Assembly (NCBI GenBank): GCA_905234175.1
Contig: CAJOGX010000003.1
Location: 1-64,000, forward strand
Length of the DNA stretch: 64,000 nt
DNA from: an uncultured Selenomonadaceae bacterium
GTDB taxonomy: Bacteria > Bacillota > Negativicutes > Selenomonadales > Selenomonadaceae
Direction: 5' to 3'
Positions 45,483 to 53,842 of this stretch are shown one piece after another. Position 1 is the stretch's first letter; each line of letters begins with the position of its first letter. A program made the position numbers and the translations under genes. The notes below the pieces were generated by a model. The model was not told where the DNA came from. It saw only the letters and a program-made list of their open reading frames with translations, and ran no database searches.

Positions 45483-45691
45483 TGCGTAACAATCTCGTAT
45501 AAATCACGAACAGTCACGACTTCCTGAAGTTCCGCGCGCCGTAAAGTTTTATCGTACTCAAGATTGACCATCGTCAGCACGCTGATCACGCTCAGCGAAT
45601 CCCAGTCGGGAATGTCAGCGATTTTCGTTTCCGGCGTGATTTCCGCCTCGGTGTCAATCGTCTCGGCGAATTTTTTGATAAAGTTTTCCAT
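45479..45691 (-). CDS. Acyl carrier protein
   Basis: A 70-residue carrier with the phosphopantetheine serine at S32 in DWDSLSVI. Its sequence is unlike the housekeeping AcpP (which has GADSLD), so it is a specialised carrier. The ATG at 45691 follows GAGGAGG; five upstream codons do not. It sits between KAS III and the reductase, the natural order for a two-step acyl synthesis. Confidence 0.88.
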   Translation of the reverse strand: MENFIKKFAETIDTEAEITPETKIADIPDWDSLSVISVLTMVNLEYDKTLRRAELQEVVTVRDLYEIVTQ

Positions 45692-45702
45692 GAGCGTCCT
45701 CC

Positions 45703-46758
45703 TCAAATTTCAAGCGGCGGGAAAATTTCCGTTTCGTGCAGGTCTACGACGCCCGCCGCGCACGCTAAGCCCGTGCCAAAGCCGCACGCTAAAACTCTCC
45801 GCAGATTTTCATTTTTTCCGGCGTACAAAGTCGACAGCATGAGCGGGATTGACGCGCAGGTTGTGTTGCCGGTTTTCTGCGCCCCAAACGGCATTTTCGC
45901 TTCGTCGACGCCGATTTTCCGCGCCAGATATTTTAAAATCAGCGCGTTCGCCTGGTGCATTGCGAATAAATCTATCGCGTCCAGACTCAAATCCAGCGCG
46001 CCCAAAGTTTCCGCAACCAGCGCCCTGACGCTCTTCATGACGAAATTCATCACGCCCATTCCGTCCATGTGTACATCTTCGAGCGTGTGCCCGTTGCCGT
46101 TTTCGTCGTAGCTCCAAACGTCCGTCACGCCAGGTTTGTGCGGAGTTTTGAACGCGCCAGCCGGAATTACGAGTCTGTCAAGATTTTCGCCCTCGGTGTG
46201 AAACGCAAAAATCGACGGCGCAGAATTTTTAGCGGCAGTCAAAAGCGTTGCGGAACTGCCGTCGCCAAGAACCATTCGCGTCGCCTTGTCTTCCGTGCTG
46301 ACTTTTTTCGTAATCGAATCGCCCGCGCAGAAAAGCACGTTCCGACAGTAACCACTCTCAATCAGCAACGACGCCACGAATAAGCCGTACACGTAGCCCG
46401 CGCAGCCGTAATTTATGTCCAGCGCCAGCGCGTGATTCGGCACGCCCAAGACCGCCTGCATTTCCGCCGAAGTGTGCGGCAAAATGTAATTCGGCGTTTC
46501 CGTCACGAAAATTATTCCGTCAATTTCCGCCGGCTCAACAATTCCTGAGCTGAAAATTTTCCGCGCGGCCTCCACGCAGTAATCCGCCGAAGTTTTTCCG
46601 TCCGGCGTCACGCTAAGTTCGCTGATTTGTGTCGACTTGATAATTTTTCTGACGGCTTCCGCGCCGAATTTTTCTCCCAGCGTCGACAGCACCAGCTTTT
46701 CCTTAGGCAGCGCGGTCGCTATCGCCGAGATTTTCACGCCTGTAAAAATTTTTCCCAT
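45703..46758 (-). CDS. 3-oxoacyl-ACP synthase III homologue
   Basis: A 351-residue KAS III-type enzyme. Active-site C119 in NYGCAGYVYGL; His in FAMHQANALI; Asn in KTGNTTCAS. It lacks a normal fatty-acid FabH context and sits with its own carrier and reductase, so it probably makes a short dedicated beta-ketoacyl-ACP. The start at 46758 has GGGAG 7 bases upstream; the open frame runs 68 more codons into the previous gene and is rejected. It follows the acyltransferase by one base. Confidence 0.88.
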   Translation of the reverse strand: MGKIFTGVKISAIATALPKEKLVLSTLGEKFGAEAVRKIIKSTQISELSVTPDGKTSADYCVEAARKIFSSGIVEPAEIDGIIFVTETPNYILPHTSAEMQAVLGVPNHALALDINYGCAGYVYGLFVASLLIESGYCRNVLFCAGDSITKKVSTEDKATRMVLGDGSSATLLTAAKNSAPSIFAFHTEGENLDRLVIPAGAFKTPHKPGVTDVWSYDENGNGHTLEDVHMDGMGVMNFVMKSVRALVAETLGALDLSLDAIDLFAMHQANALILKYLARKIGVDEAKMPFGAQKTGNTTCASIPLMLSTLYAGKNENLRRVLACGFGTGLACAAGVVDLHETEIFPPLEI

Positions 46759-46759
46759 G

Positions 46760-47386
46760 TCAAAACTCCCTGCCAGGCACGCCAACCACGAAAGCTTCAG
46801 CCTGCGTATCGCGCGCAACGAAACTGTTCGCCGAAACCTGACTGCCGCGCCCAAGATTTTTTCGCGGACTAATCGCGGCGTTGGAGCCAATGAAACATTC
46901 CGCGCCGATTTTAGCAAAGCCGCCAATCGAAACGTTCGGGCATAGCACGCTGTACGCGCCAATTTCCACGTCGTGCCCGACCGCCGCGCAGGCGTTCACC
47001 AGACAAAAATCGCCAAGCTTCGTGTTCGTCGAAACAACCGCCTTCCAGCTGATTATCACGCCCACGCCAAAATTCACGAACCGCGCAACCGACGCCGAAG
47101 GGTGAATCACGTTTACAAAGTTCGCGCCGTTCGCCCGCAGAATTTCCGCAACCTTTTTCCGACCGGCAACGTCGCCAATCGCATTCACGGCAAATTCGTC
47201 CGCGCGAAATTTATAACCGGCAATCGTCCCGACAATTTCAGCGCCCGCGCGAATTTCAGGATAATCGTCCAGCGCGGTTGGAACGTCCGAGAGAAATCCC
47301 GCCACGCGAAATTCCGGCATGTCCAAAAGCATTTCGTAGACTTCGCGCCCAAAGCCGCCCGCGCCCGCTATCAGCAAATTTTTCAT
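46760..47386 (-). CDS. NeuD/PglD-like sugar acyltransferase
   Basis: A 208-residue protein with a small Rossmann part (LLIAGAGGFGREV) and a left-handed beta helix of hexapeptide repeats (VNACAAVGHDVEIGAYSVLCP). This is the NeuD/PglD group, which puts acetyl or other acyl groups on sugars. The active-site His is in GHDVEIG. The ATG overlaps the methyltransferase stop by 4 bases; no strong ribosome site. With the KAS III-ACP-reductase set downstream, an acyl-ACP donor is plausible. Confidence 0.82.
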   Translation of the reverse strand: MKNLLIAGAGGFGREVYEMLLDMPEFRVAGFLSDVPTALDDYPEIRAGAEIVGTIAGYKFRADEFAVNAIGDVAGRKKVAEILRANGANFVNVIHPSASVARFVNFGVGVIISWKAVVSTNTKLGDFCLVNACAAVGHDVEIGAYSVLCPNVSIGGFAKIGAECFIGSNAAISPRKNLGRGSQVSANSFVARDTQAEAFVVGVPGREF

Positions 47387-48177
47387 CTGTACGGTTTCGC
47401 CTTCCAATACTCCACAAATTTTTCCGAGAACGCCCAGTCCCCGCGCAAATCTTTCGCCAGAAATTCCTGCCAGCGCCGCTCGTCTTTGAACATCAGCCAC
47501 ATTCGCGCGCCGACGTTATACGCGCAGCCGCAGAATCCGTACTGCCCATACAAAATTTGCATGGATTTATTCGTGAAGAACGTGCAGTGCGGCGGCAGGA
47601 AGTAGAACCAGTTCGCGTCGCGCGGGACTTCCTCAGCTATCAACGTGTGCAGCAGGAATACGCCGTCCGGCTTGAGCAGCCGCAGAATTTTTTCTACGTC
47701 GCGCCGCCCGATTAAGTGTTCAAAGACCGAGCACGTCATGACCGCACCAAATTCCGTCGGCGAAACTTTCTGCAGGTATTCCGGCTTCGTCATGAACTCA
47801 TCGAATTTTTCTACGACCGGCGCCGCTAATTTTTCGTTGACGAAATCCGCCAGCTTGCCGTCGCCGCAGCCGTAGTCTAAAAATCTCTCGTCAGCGCGAA
47901 AAATTTTCTGTTCGTAAAGCTCGCAAATCAAATCCGCCTGCCGGTGCAGGCGCTCAAGCCAGCGCGGGTCGGCGTCGCAGTTTTCCGTACCCTGATAAGC
48001 CTCGTGGCACTCCAGATTCAGCGCCCGCCACTGAGCTTCCGGCATTTCGTACAGCGTGCGGGAAATCACCAGCCCGCAGTATGCGCAGCGGTCATACTGG
48101 CAGCGGTCTAAATTTTTCAGCCGGAAATCTTTTTCGAGGAACGGCTCAAGCTCCCCGCCACAAATGAAACAGTTCAA
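47383..48177 (-). CDS. SAM-dependent methyltransferase with N-terminal zinc ribbon
   Basis: A 264-residue class I methyltransferase. N-terminal cysteines CFICGG and CAYCG form a zinc ribbon (residues 3-40), as in sugar C-methyltransferase relatives. The SAM site is DYGCGDGKLADF, followed by MTCSVFEHL and LLKPDGVFLLHTL. The TTG at 48177 has AGGGGG upstream; a longer frame to 48312 overlaps the ABC gene. The substrate is probably a sugar or glycan, judging from the acyltransferase neighbour; that is inference. Confidence 0.82.
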   Translation of the reverse strand: MNCFICGGELEPFLEKDFRLKNLDRCQYDRCAYCGLVISRTLYEMPEAQWRALNLECHEAYQGTENCDADPRWLERLHRQADLICELYEQKIFRADERFLDYGCGDGKLADFVNEKLAAPVVEKFDEFMTKPEYLQKVSPTEFGAVMTCSVFEHLIGRRDVEKILRLLKPDGVFLLHTLIAEEVPRDANWFYFLPPHCTFFTNKSMQILYGQYGFCGCAYNVGARMWLMFKDERRWQEFLAKDLRGDWAFSEKFVEYWKAKPYR

Positions 48178-48188
48178 AAATTTTCCCC

Positions 48189-48968
48189 CTAGCGTTTGAC
48201 GGCAACGGGCACAATCACGCTGTCGCCGCCGGAATTTGTAAAAGTATCCGCCGCCACGTCGAAAATTTTCCCAACGGTCTCGGCAGTCAGAATTTTTTTC
48301 GGTTCGCCGCACGCAAAGACGCCGCTGTTTTTGATAACGATAACTTCATCGGCGTAGGCGCGCACGTGGTTTATGTCGTGGAGCACGGCGATAATCGTCA
48401 TGTCGAAATTTTTGTTGACGGCGCTGATAATTTCCATGACTTCGAGCTGGTGAGCGATGTCAAGGTAAGTCGTGGGCTCGTCGAGCAAAAGAATCTGCGG
48501 ACGTTGCGCCAGAGTCATAGCGAGCCAGGCGCGCTGCCTTTCGCCACCAGAAAGTGAGGCAACCTGCCGCGTTTCAAAATCAGTCAGCCGCGTGACTTCG
48601 AGCGCCCAGTTGACAGCGTCGGAATCTTCCTTTGAGTCGCCGCTGAAAAATTTTCTGTGCGGAAATCTGCCGAAAGCCGCCAGCTGTCGTACCGTAGTAT
48701 CCTGCGGAGCTTCGCGTTCCTGCGGGAGTATCGCCATGACCTGCGCGAGTTTTTTTCTGCCGAGAGTTTTCACGTCGACGCCGTCAAGTCTAACCGCGCC
48801 GGTAAAATTTTCGTTGAGCAGACACAGCGCCTTCAGCAAAGTTGACTTGCCCGCGCCGTTGGGACCGATAATCGCCGTGCGTTTCTGTTCGCGAAAGGCG
48901 TAAGTTACGTCGCGCAGAATTTTTTTCCCGCCGAGTTCGACGCTGAGATTTTCCGCCGCCAGTTTCAT
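48189..48968 (-). CDS. ABC transporter ATP-binding protein, FecE-like
   Basis: A 259-residue ATPase of the iron-siderophore/heme/cobalamin type. Walker A GPNGAGKST near residue 36; signature LSGGERQRAWLA; Walker B ILLLDEPTTYLD; H-loop VLHDINH. No permease or binding protein lies near, which is odd. The ATG overlaps the CAP gene stop (ATGA). The frame could extend 173 codons but that covers the CAP gene in another frame and is rejected. Confidence 0.85.
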   Translation of the reverse strand: MKLAAENLSVELGGKKILRDVTYAFREQKRTAIIGPNGAGKSTLLKALCLLNENFTGAVRLDGVDVKTLGRKKLAQVMAILPQEREAPQDTTVRQLAAFGRFPHRKFFSGDSKEDSDAVNWALEVTRLTDFETRQVASLSGGERQRAWLAMTLAQRPQILLLDEPTTYLDIAHQLEVMEIISAVNKNFDMTIIAVLHDINHVRAYADEVIVIKNSGVFACGEPKKILTAETVGKIFDVAADTFTNSGGDSVIVPVAVKR

Positions 48969-49438
48969 TTCAGCCGGAAAAACTGCGCCCAGTAATGCTT
49001 GTACTTCAAATTCGGCATGTACAGATAGCCGACGCCGAGTTCGCGGAATTTCGGGTTCATAATATTTTCGCGGTGGCTGGGCGAGTTCATCCACGCCTCG
49101 ACGACTTCCCTGCTTGAGCGCTGACCGGCGGCAATGTTCTCGCCAACCATTCTGTACGGCCTGGCGACGGCGGTAAAGCACGAAGTTCCATTGGGGCGCG
49201 TGTGCGAAAATCTGCGGGTAATTTCCTTCGCGCGGACTTGAGCGTAGCGGTTCAAATCGCTGGCGAGTTTCAGCGGCTGTAAATGCTCCCTGCGCCGCTC
49301 GAGGTTCACCAGTTCCAAAACTTCCTGCGCGAAATTCTGCGAAACCGCCGCGTCCTCTTTCCACGCCGACGCCGCGTAGACGTTCGACGCAAATAAAAAG
49401 AAAGCTGCCAGAATCAGCAGCGAAAAAAATTTTTTCAT
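48965..49438 (-). CDS. Secreted CAP-domain (SCP/YkwD-like) protein
   Basis: A 157-residue exported protein. Signal peptide in the first 22 residues (LLILAAFFLFASNVYAA). CAP domain follows: VLELVNLERRREHLQPL, the HTRPNG region, VGENIAAG, and WMNSPSHRENIM. The active-site histidines and Glu are present. The start at 49438 has GGGAG upstream. It appears to be the first gene of the eight-gene operon. Confidence 0.88.
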   Translation of the reverse strand: MKKFFSLLILAAFFLFASNVYAASAWKEDAAVSQNFAQEVLELVNLERRREHLQPLKLASDLNRYAQVRAKEITRRFSHTRPNGTSCFTAVARPYRMVGENIAAGQRSSREVVEAWMNSPSHRENIMNPKFRELGVGYLYMPNLKYKHYWAQFFRLK

Positions 49439-49463
49439 TAATAATGCTCCCAAATTTATCGAG

Positions 49464-49476
49464 TGCGATTGGCGCG
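49464..49476. repeat. 13-bp copy of the tRNA-Arg 3-prime end
   Basis: TGCGATTGGCGCG here is identical to 49548-49560, the last bases of the tRNA-Arg gene, 84 bases away. Such a copy can be left by integration at a tRNA or by local duplication. Confidence 0.7.
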
Positions 49477-49480
49477 ATTC

Positions 49481-49512
49481 GTTTCAATCCCTGCGCTCCT
49501 TGCGGAGTGCAC
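49481..49512 (-). CRISPR. Single CRISPR-repeat-like sequence (type I-C style)
   Basis: On the minus strand the 32 bases contain a GCACTCC-GCAA-GGAGCGC hairpin followed by AGGGATTGAAAC. Type I-C repeats have the same build (GCACTC stem, then GTGGATTGAAAY). There is only one copy; no array and no cas gene lie in the window. Flanking 35-base gap to the tRNA is near spacer size. Could be chance, but the combination of hairpin and GATTGAAAC tail is specific. Confidence 0.4.
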
Positions 49513-49544
49513 CTTCAATCACTACACAAGGCACGTGATTGAAG
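49513..49544. repeat. Perfect 10-bp inverted repeat beside tRNA-Arg
   Basis: CTTCAATCAC at 49513-49522 and GTGATTGAAG at 49535-49544, with a 12-base loop, just after the tRNA 3-prime end. No T run follows. It may help end tRNA transcription, or be part of a decayed repeat. Confidence 0.6.
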
Positions 49545-49547
49545 CAA

Positions 49548-49620
49548 TGCGATTGGCGCGGCTCGAACGCGCGACCCACTGCTTAGGAGGCAGTTGCTCT
49601 ATCCACTGAGCTACAACCGC
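49548..49620 (-). tRNA. tRNA-Arg (anticodon CCU)
   Basis: A 73-base gene on the minus strand starting GCGGTTGTAGCTCAG. The 7-base acceptor stem closes (GCGGTTG with CAATCGC, one G-U). The anticodon loop is CTCCTAA, so the anticodon is CCT (reads AGG). The T arm contains GTTCGAG. The CCA end is not encoded. Confidence 0.95.
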
Positions 49621-49665
49621 TTAAATTGAATTTTACCACGCCAATAATATTTTTGCAAGCAGTTT

Positions 49666-52600
49666 TTATTTCGGTCTGAAAACTTTGTAAGCCGCCGCGT
49701 ACATTGTCGGCAAAACCAGAAGCGTCAGCACCGTCGCGACGATTAACCCACCGGCAATCGCTACCGCCATAGGCCCCCACAAATTGCTCGGCATGAGCGG
49801 AATCATTCCCAGAACCGACGCCGCCGCCGTCAGCATTATCGGGCGGAACCGCAAAATCGCTGAGTCTATCACCGCGTCCCACGGCGTTTCCCCGTCCGCC
49901 AAATGTTTCTGTATCTGGTCGATTAAAATTACCGAGTTGCGGATTATCATTCCCGACAACGCCAAAACTCCAACGTCCGCCACGAAGCCCAGCGCCTTGT
50001 CCGTCAAAAGCATTGCCCACGTCACGCCAATCAGTCCCATCGGCGCCGTCAACAGCGTCAGCAGCATTTGTTTCGCGTCCCGCAGCTGGAACATCAAAAG
50101 CGTCATGATTATGAAAATCATCGCCGGTACCGGCACGACTAAAAATCCCAGTGAATCTTTACTGTTTTCCAGCGAGCCGTCAACTTCAATGCTGTAGCCG
50201 AAGGGAAGTTTCTCGCGCAGATCTTTCGTGGCGTCGAAGGCTTTCTGCGTAGCGTCGTTCGCCGTGCCTGTTTTAATTTCCGCCTGAACGGTTATCGTCG
50301 GACGCAAATTCCGCCGCTTAATCAGCCCGTCTTCCGCGTCGTAGGAAATTTTCGCAATCTGCTCAAGCGGAACGTAGCCGCTGCCAATGTACACCGGCAA
50401 ATTTTTCAGCCGCGACAAATCCTGCCTGCCCTCCGCCGAAATTCTGAAGTCAATGTCAATCGTGCGGTCGCCCGTGTAAAACTGCGCCGCCGTCGCGCCG
50501 GTAATTTCCGTGTAAAGATTCTGCGCAACGCTCTGGTTCGTCAGACCCAGCGCCCGAATTTTGTCCTGGTCAAGCTCAAGGTGCACGATTTTACTTTTTT
50601 CAAGCCAGTCCAAATGCACGTCTAAATTATTCGGGTCGGCGGCGACAATTTTTTCAACTTCCTGCGCGATTTTCTTAACTTCGTCCACGTCGTAGCCCGA
50701 AACTCTCAGCATCACAGGATAATCCGCCGGAGGTCCCATTGGAATAAATTTAATGTGACTGCGAACGTTCGGGAAGTTTTCCGCAAGCTCCTCACGCAGC
50801 GCCTCCGTCAGAAATTCCCGCGCGTCAATGTCCTTCGCAACTATTATGAACTGCGTAAAATTATCCCGCGCCAAAACGGGGTTTGCCGTCAGCACGAAAC
50901 GCGGCGCGCCCTTCCCCACGTAGTACGAGTAGTTGGAAATTTTTTCGGCGTGCTGGTTTAAAAATTCCGCCAGCCGCTCCGCCTCCGCCTGCGACGCCGC
51001 CATTGACGCCCCTTCCCGTAAATCCAAATCCACGAGAATTTCCGGCCTCAGCGACGGCGGGAAAAATTCCTGCCTGACGAATCTCAGCGCGAAAAGTGAA
51101 ATCGCGAATACCGCAACCGTCGCCGTCAAAACCAAAACTCTGTGATTCAAAAACCATTCCAGTACGCGCCGGAAAATTTTGTAGAACCGGCTCTGGTACG
51201 GGTCAACCGGCTCGCCCTCCCTGCCGACGCGGATTAAATGAAAACCGTACAGCGGCGCCACCATTACCGAAACTATCCACGACAAAACCAGTGCGATACT
51301 CATCACCGGAAACAGCGCCTTGCAAAATTCGCTCGCCAGGCCATGCGAAAACGCCACGGGGACAAATCCTGCGCAGGTTATCAGCGTGCCCGTCAGCATT
51401 GGTTTCGCCGTCGCCTCGAACGCGTAGCACGCCGCCTCGAATCTACCGTAGCCCGCCTCAAGTTTCACGCTCATCATTTCCACGGCAATTATCGCGTCGT
51501 CAACTAAAAGCCCCAGCGAAATTATCAGCGCGCCCAGCGAAACTTTGTGCAGGTCAATTCCAAAAAACAACATCGCGCAGAAAACTCCGGCTAAAACCAG
51601 CGGTATGCAGCCCGCCACGACAAGCCCCGAACGAAAGCCCAGCGATAAAAAACTCACTGACAGCACGATTATTATTGCGATTATCAGCGTTTCGATGAAC
51701 TCGCCGATTGAATCTCTGACGACTTCCGGCTGGTCGGAAACTTCGTGCAGTTCCAAACCCACCGGCAAATTTTTCTGCACGCCCGCTATCAGCGCGTCCA
51801 AATTTTCTCCCAGCTCCAGAATGTTCCCGCCGTTTTCCATTGAAACCGCTATGCCTATCGCCGGTTCGTCGCCAAAGAACATTTTCGGTTCCGCCGGTTC
51901 CACGAAACGCCGCTCGACTTTCGCAATGTCCGCCAGCCGGAAAATTCGCCCGCCTGCGTTTATCGGCAGATTTTTTATCGAGTCTACCGCGTCGAAAATT
52001 CCCGTCACGCGCAGATAAACGTTGTCCGACGAAGTTTCGACCTCGCCCGCCGGTGTCATTTGATTCTGAGCCTGCAGTACCGAAATTATTAACTGCGGAC
52101 TGATTCCCAGTTCCGCCAATTTTTCCTGCGCGATTTCCACGTAAATTTTTTCCGGCTGCACGCCAATCAGTTCGACTTTCTGGACGCTGGGGAGGTTCAA
52201 AATCATCTGCCGGATATTTTCCGCCTGCTGGCGCATTTCCTCATAAGAAAAGCCGTCGCCCGTCAGCGCTAAGACCGAGCCGAAAACGTCATCAAAGCGG
52301 TCGTTGTAGTACGGGCCGTAGACGCCGCTGGGAAAGTCGCGCTTAACGTCTTCGCAGAAATTTCGCACGTCGCGCCACGTCGGACGAATTACCGCCTCGT
52401 CAATATCGTCCAGCAAATGCACATAAATTATCGTCGTACCAGCGCGCGTCTCGCTCTTGATATTTTTCAAACCTGGCGTATCCTGCAGCTTTTTTTCCAG
52501 CTTGTCCGTGACCTGCAACGCCATTTGCTCGGCCGTTGCGCCTGGCCACACCGCCGTTATGACCATTTGCCTTATCGTGAAATTCGGGTCTTCCATGCGC

Positions 52601-52701
52601 CCCAACCGGAAGTACGACGCCACGCCGCCTATCACTATCACGATGATGAAATACCAGACGAGCCCCGTGTTTTTCAGCGAAAGTTCCGTGAGGTTTCTCA
52701 T
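49666..52701 (-). CDS. RND efflux pump permease (AcrB family)
   Basis: A 1011-residue inner-membrane proton antiporter of the hydrophobe/amphiphile efflux type. It has the usual 12-helix plan, with helix 1 at about 12-32 and large periplasmic loops after helices 1 and 7. Segments include GLLVDDAIIAVEMM (helix 4, conserved acids) and LTGTLITCAGFVPVAF. It exports drugs or small lipophilic compounds together with an adaptor and an outer-membrane channel. The adaptor gene overlaps by 4 bases. No TolC-like gene is in the window. Confidence 0.93.
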   Translation of the reverse strand: MRNLTELSLKNTGLVWYFIIVIVIGGVASYFRLGRMEDPNFTIRQMVITAVWPGATAEQMALQVTDKLEKKLQDTPGLKNIKSETRAGTTIIYVHLLDDIDEAVIRPTWRDVRNFCEDVKRDFPSGVYGPYYNDRFDDVFGSVLALTGDGFSYEEMRQQAENIRQMILNLPSVQKVELIGVQPEKIYVEIAQEKLAELGISPQLIISVLQAQNQMTPAGEVETSSDNVYLRVTGIFDAVDSIKNLPINAGGRIFRLADIAKVERRFVEPAEPKMFFGDEPAIGIAVSMENGGNILELGENLDALIAGVQKNLPVGLELHEVSDQPEVVRDSIGEFIETLIIAIIIVLSVSFLSLGFRSGLVVAGCIPLVLAGVFCAMLFFGIDLHKVSLGALIISLGLLVDDAIIAVEMMSVKLEAGYGRFEAACYAFEATAKPMLTGTLITCAGFVPVAFSHGLASEFCKALFPVMSIALVLSWIVSVMVAPLYGFHLIRVGREGEPVDPYQSRFYKIFRRVLEWFLNHRVLVLTATVAVFAISLFALRFVRQEFFPPSLRPEILVDLDLREGASMAASQAEAERLAEFLNQHAEKISNYSYYVGKGAPRFVLTANPVLARDNFTQFIIVAKDIDAREFLTEALREELAENFPNVRSHIKFIPMGPPADYPVMLRVSGYDVDEVKKIAQEVEKIVAADPNNLDVHLDWLEKSKIVHLELDQDKIRALGLTNQSVAQNLYTEITGATAAQFYTGDRTIDIDFRISAEGRQDLSRLKNLPVYIGSGYVPLEQIAKISYDAEDGLIKRRNLRPTITVQAEIKTGTANDATQKAFDATKDLREKLPFGYSIEVDGSLENSKDSLGFLVVPVPAMIFIIMTLLMFQLRDAKQMLLTLLTAPMGLIGVTWAMLLTDKALGFVADVGVLALSGMIIRNSVILIDQIQKHLADGETPWDAVIDSAILRFRPIMLTAAASVLGMIPLMPSNLWGPMAVAIAGGLIVATVLTLLVLPTMYAAAYKVFRPK

Positions 52702-53762
52702 AAGCCGCCAGCCTCCGTCCGAACTTTTTGCCCTTCGCTAAGTTTGTGCACGCCCGCCGTTACAACTACTTCGCCAGCTTTCAGGCCGCGCACGAAAACT
52801 TCATTGTCGCCGAACTGCTGAACGGTTACTTCGCGCAGATTTACCACGTCATTTTCGACAACCCAGACCTTCGGCGTTGAGCCGGTTTGATAAATCGCTG
52901 ACAGCGGAAGTTTCGAGACGCCAACAAGATTCGTTGCGGTTTCCGAGAGCGCCGCGCTTGCCGTCATTCCCAGCTGTAAGCCCGCCGGTGGATTTGGCAG
53001 CGAAATTCTGACGCGGTACGTCCGCGCCGCTGAATCTGCGATTGGCGAAACTTCACGCACGACGCCGGTAACTGTTTCCGCGTTCGCCCAGAAGGAAATT
53101 TCCGCGCGCCGTCCGAGTTCGACTTCCGGCAGTTTATTTTCCGGCACGTTTATTTCAACTTCAAGTTCGCCGGTTTGAATGAGCGTCGCCACGGTTTGCC
53201 CCGCCGCCACGACTTGCCCAGCCTCCGCGTATATCGCCGAAATTACGCCGTCGAAGTCCGCAACCAGATTCGTGTAGTCAAGCGCGTTTTGCGACTGAGC
53301 GGCGACGGCTTTGGCGTTCTCGTAGGCGGCAACCGCTGCCGTGTAGCTCGCCTGGTACTGGTCTAAAACTGCGGCGGCAACTGCGTCGGCTTTGTAAAGT
53401 TCGCGGTAACGCTCCAGATTTGAGCGCGCCAGTTCCATTTGCGCCCGCGTCGATTTTATCTGCGCCTCCGCCTGATTCATCTGCTGAGATACGTCGCGCG
53501 GGTTTATCGTCATCAAAACATCGCCAGCCCGTACCGCCGAGCCAACTTCCACGTTCCTGCTCATAATCTGCCCGATAACCTGAAACGCCAGATTCGTTTC
53601 GTAGCGCCCGCGAACGACGCCGGCATAAATATTTTCCGAAACAATTTCAGCTGCGCCCGCGCGAATGGTTTTTACCAGCGGCGGCTTTTCCTCAGAAACT
53701 TTTTCTGAACCGCAGCCGCTAAACAAAAATACCGCCAGCAAAATTAAAATCAGCCGCGTCAT
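52698..53762 (-). CDS. RND periplasmic adaptor (HlyD/MFP) lipoprotein
   Basis: A 354-residue membrane-fusion protein. Signal with lipobox FSGC at about residue 20, so it is a lipoprotein. A lipoyl-like half (NVEVGSAVRAGDVLM), a helical hairpin (about 95-170) and the matching lipoyl half (GQVVAAGQTVATL) follow. The beta-barrel domain comes after. It joins the AcrB-type pump to an outer-membrane channel. It is upstream of the pump and overlaps it (ATGA). Confidence 0.92.
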   Translation of the reverse strand: MTRLILILLAVFLFSGCGSEKVSEEKPPLVKTIRAGAAEIVSENIYAGVVRGRYETNLAFQVIGQIMSRNVEVGSAVRAGDVLMTINPRDVSQQMNQAEAQIKSTRAQMELARSNLERYRELYKADAVAAAVLDQYQASYTAAVAAYENAKAVAAQSQNALDYTNLVADFDGVISAIYAEAGQVVAAGQTVATLIQTGELEVEINVPENKLPEVELGRRAEISFWANAETVTGVVREVSPIADSAARTYRVRISLPNPPAGLQLGMTASAALSETATNLVGVSKLPLSAIYQTGSTPKVWVVENDVVNLREVTVQQFGDNEVFVRGLKAGEVVVTAGVHKLSEGQKVRTEAGGL

Positions 53763-53783
53763 AAATTTTCACCGCCCTTTTGC

Positions 53784-53816
53784 AAAAAAAACCGTCGCGC
53801 AGGATTTGCACGGCGG
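53784..53816 (-). terminator. Terminator after the EF-G gene
   Basis: On the minus strand a 9-base stem with one mismatch (53816-53808 with 53800-53792) is followed by eight T (53791-53784). Confidence 0.75.
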
Positions 53817-53842
53817 CTGTGGATTTTATTTTCAGTCGGAAA

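Noticed and set aside
46759-46962. 68-codon extension of the KAS III homologue
   Set aside because: Overlaps the acyltransferase gene; a GGGAG site stands before the ATG at 46758.
48969-49487. Possible 173-residue N-terminal extension of the ABC ATPase
   Set aside because: It covers the CAP gene in another frame and is very Arg-rich, typical of a shadow; the ATGA overlap gives the real start.
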